From Halobaculum halobium (GTDB lineage: Archaea > Halobacteriota > Halobacteria > Halobacteriales > Haloferacaceae): 64,000 bases of DNA. The stretch spans positions 1,550,001-1,614,000 of the forward strand of contig NZ_CP126158.1 in assembly GCF_030127145.1 (NCBI RefSeq), read 5' to 3'. Shown here piece after piece: positions 63,563 to 64,000 of this stretch. Position numbers and translations under genes: made by a program. Position 1 is the stretch's first letter, and each line of letters starts with the position of its first letter. The notes beneath the pieces were generated by a model. The model worked only from the letters and a program-made list of their open reading frames with translations, made no database searches and had not been told where the DNA came from.

Positions 63563-64000
63563 ATGAAGGTGGGACTCGTCGCCGTCGGACAGGCGGGCGG
63601 CAAGATCGCCGACGCGCTGTTGCGGTACGAGCGAAACGCCGGCGCCGACATCGTCGCGGGCGCGGTCGCGGTCAACACCGCCCGCGCGGACCTGCTGGGG
63701 CTTCGGGAGGTCGACCCCGAGCGCCGCGTGCTCATCGGCGGCGACCGGGTGAAGGGCCACGGCGCCGGCGCGGACAACGAACTCGGCGCCGAGGTGGCGC
63801 GCGACGACGTCGACGAGATCCGGGACGCGATCGACGTGATCCCGACGAGCGACGTGGACGCGTTCCTCGTGGTCGCCGCGCTCGGCGGCGGCACCGGGTC
63901 CGGCGGCGCGCCGGTTATCTGTCGTGAGCTCCGCCGGATCTACGAGGAGCCGGTGTACGCGCTCGGCGTGCTCCCCGCCCGCGACGAGGGCGGCATCTAC
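63563..64000 (+). CDS. cetZ: CetZ tubulin/FtsZ-superfamily protein, N-terminal part (cut by window end)
   Basis: The first 146 codons of a tubulin-superfamily GTPase from ATG 63563; the 3' end lies beyond the window. [20 protein letters not shown] is the nucleotide-binding N-terminus, and [20 protein letters not shown] holds the GTP signature GGGTGSG. The CetZ subfamily marks, as opposed to FtsZ, are [12 protein letters not shown] and [19 protein letters not shown]. CetZ proteins control cell shape and motility in Haloferax. Different CetZ groups exist; without the C-terminal half the group cannot be assigned. Confidence 0.93.
   Translation, partial: MKVGLVAVGQAGGKIADALLRYERNAGADIVAGAVAVNTARADLLGLREVDPERRVLIGGDRVKGHGAGADNELGAEVARDDVDEIRDAIDVIPTSDVDAFLVVAALGGGTGSGGAPVICRELRRIYEEPVYALGVLPARDEGGIY

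Overview
The window is a 64 kb piece of a haloarchaeal (class Halobacteria) chromosome. The DNA is very GC-rich. The proteins are rich in Asp and Glu and poor in Lys. The information-processing genes are archaeal: PCNA, PriL, RfcC, Orc1/Cdc6, Hjc, aIF1A, Rio1, a KH-domain Dim2-like protein, a group II chaperonin, CetZ and HalX-type signalling. Core promoters, where visible, are TATA boxes 25-35 bases before the start codon, with very short leaders. I cannot fix the genus; a Haloferacales-type genome would fit. No rRNA genes, CRISPR array, prophage or intact insertion sequence is visible, and only one tRNA gene.

Layout. 1-5.3 kb: end of a histidine kinase, a zinc-motif protein, an exported protein, a frameshifted MFS transporter, a small membrane protein, a frameshifted HAD hydrolase, and pcn. 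5.5-10 kb: a membrane protein with five DUF1508 repeats, an orphan-looking adenine methylase, rlmE, and a CopG regulator overlapping a queuosine-precursor transporter. 10.1-14.6 kb: divergent TatC genes, one a double-domain TatC and one with a long acidic N-terminus. 14.6-21.2 kb: histidine phosphatase, frameshifted larE, a MutS-family ATPase, a HalX response regulator and an Orc1/Cdc6 paralogue. 21.3-26.6 kb: a translation and protein-quality block (tyrS, aIF1A, rio1, KH protein, thermosome). 26.7-37.9 kb: mixed metabolism and membrane genes, tRNA-Arg(CCG), MATE, membrane ferredoxin, gnd, CPBP protease, M29 aminopeptidase. 38.1-40.9 kb: a lower-GC TrkA/APC-permease pair beside a gene-poor stretch. 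40.9-46.1 kb: priL, a frameshifted SWIM protein, and an rfcC-asd-hjc run. 46.3-52.5 kb: DoxX pair, a DUF4382 lipoprotein, and rnz with a DUF460 protein. 52.8-59.1 kb: ilvA, a pyruvate dehydrogenase pdhA-pdhB-pdhC operon without an adjacent E3 gene, and lipA. 59.4-64 kb: a second MATE, uvrB, a small helical protein and the start of cetZ.

How genes work together. Replication and repair functions are numerous (PCNA, RfcC, PriL, Orc, Hjc, UvrB, MutS family) but scattered. lipA supplies the lipoyl cofactor needed by the neighbouring PdhC. aIF1A, Rio1 and the Dim2-like protein are closely spaced on one strand and all act in ribosome biogenesis or initiation.

The most distinctive signal is that four otherwise well-conserved genes (MFS transporter, HAD hydrolase, larE, SWIM protein) each break their frame. 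The MFS, larE and SWIM breaks fall in runs of G or C, and the HAD break probably does. Every break is repaired by adding one G or C. This points to homopolymer consensus errors in the assembly, or less likely to real decay or slippage. Separately, a small membrane-protein gene at about 29.4 kb is interrupted by an in-frame TGA.
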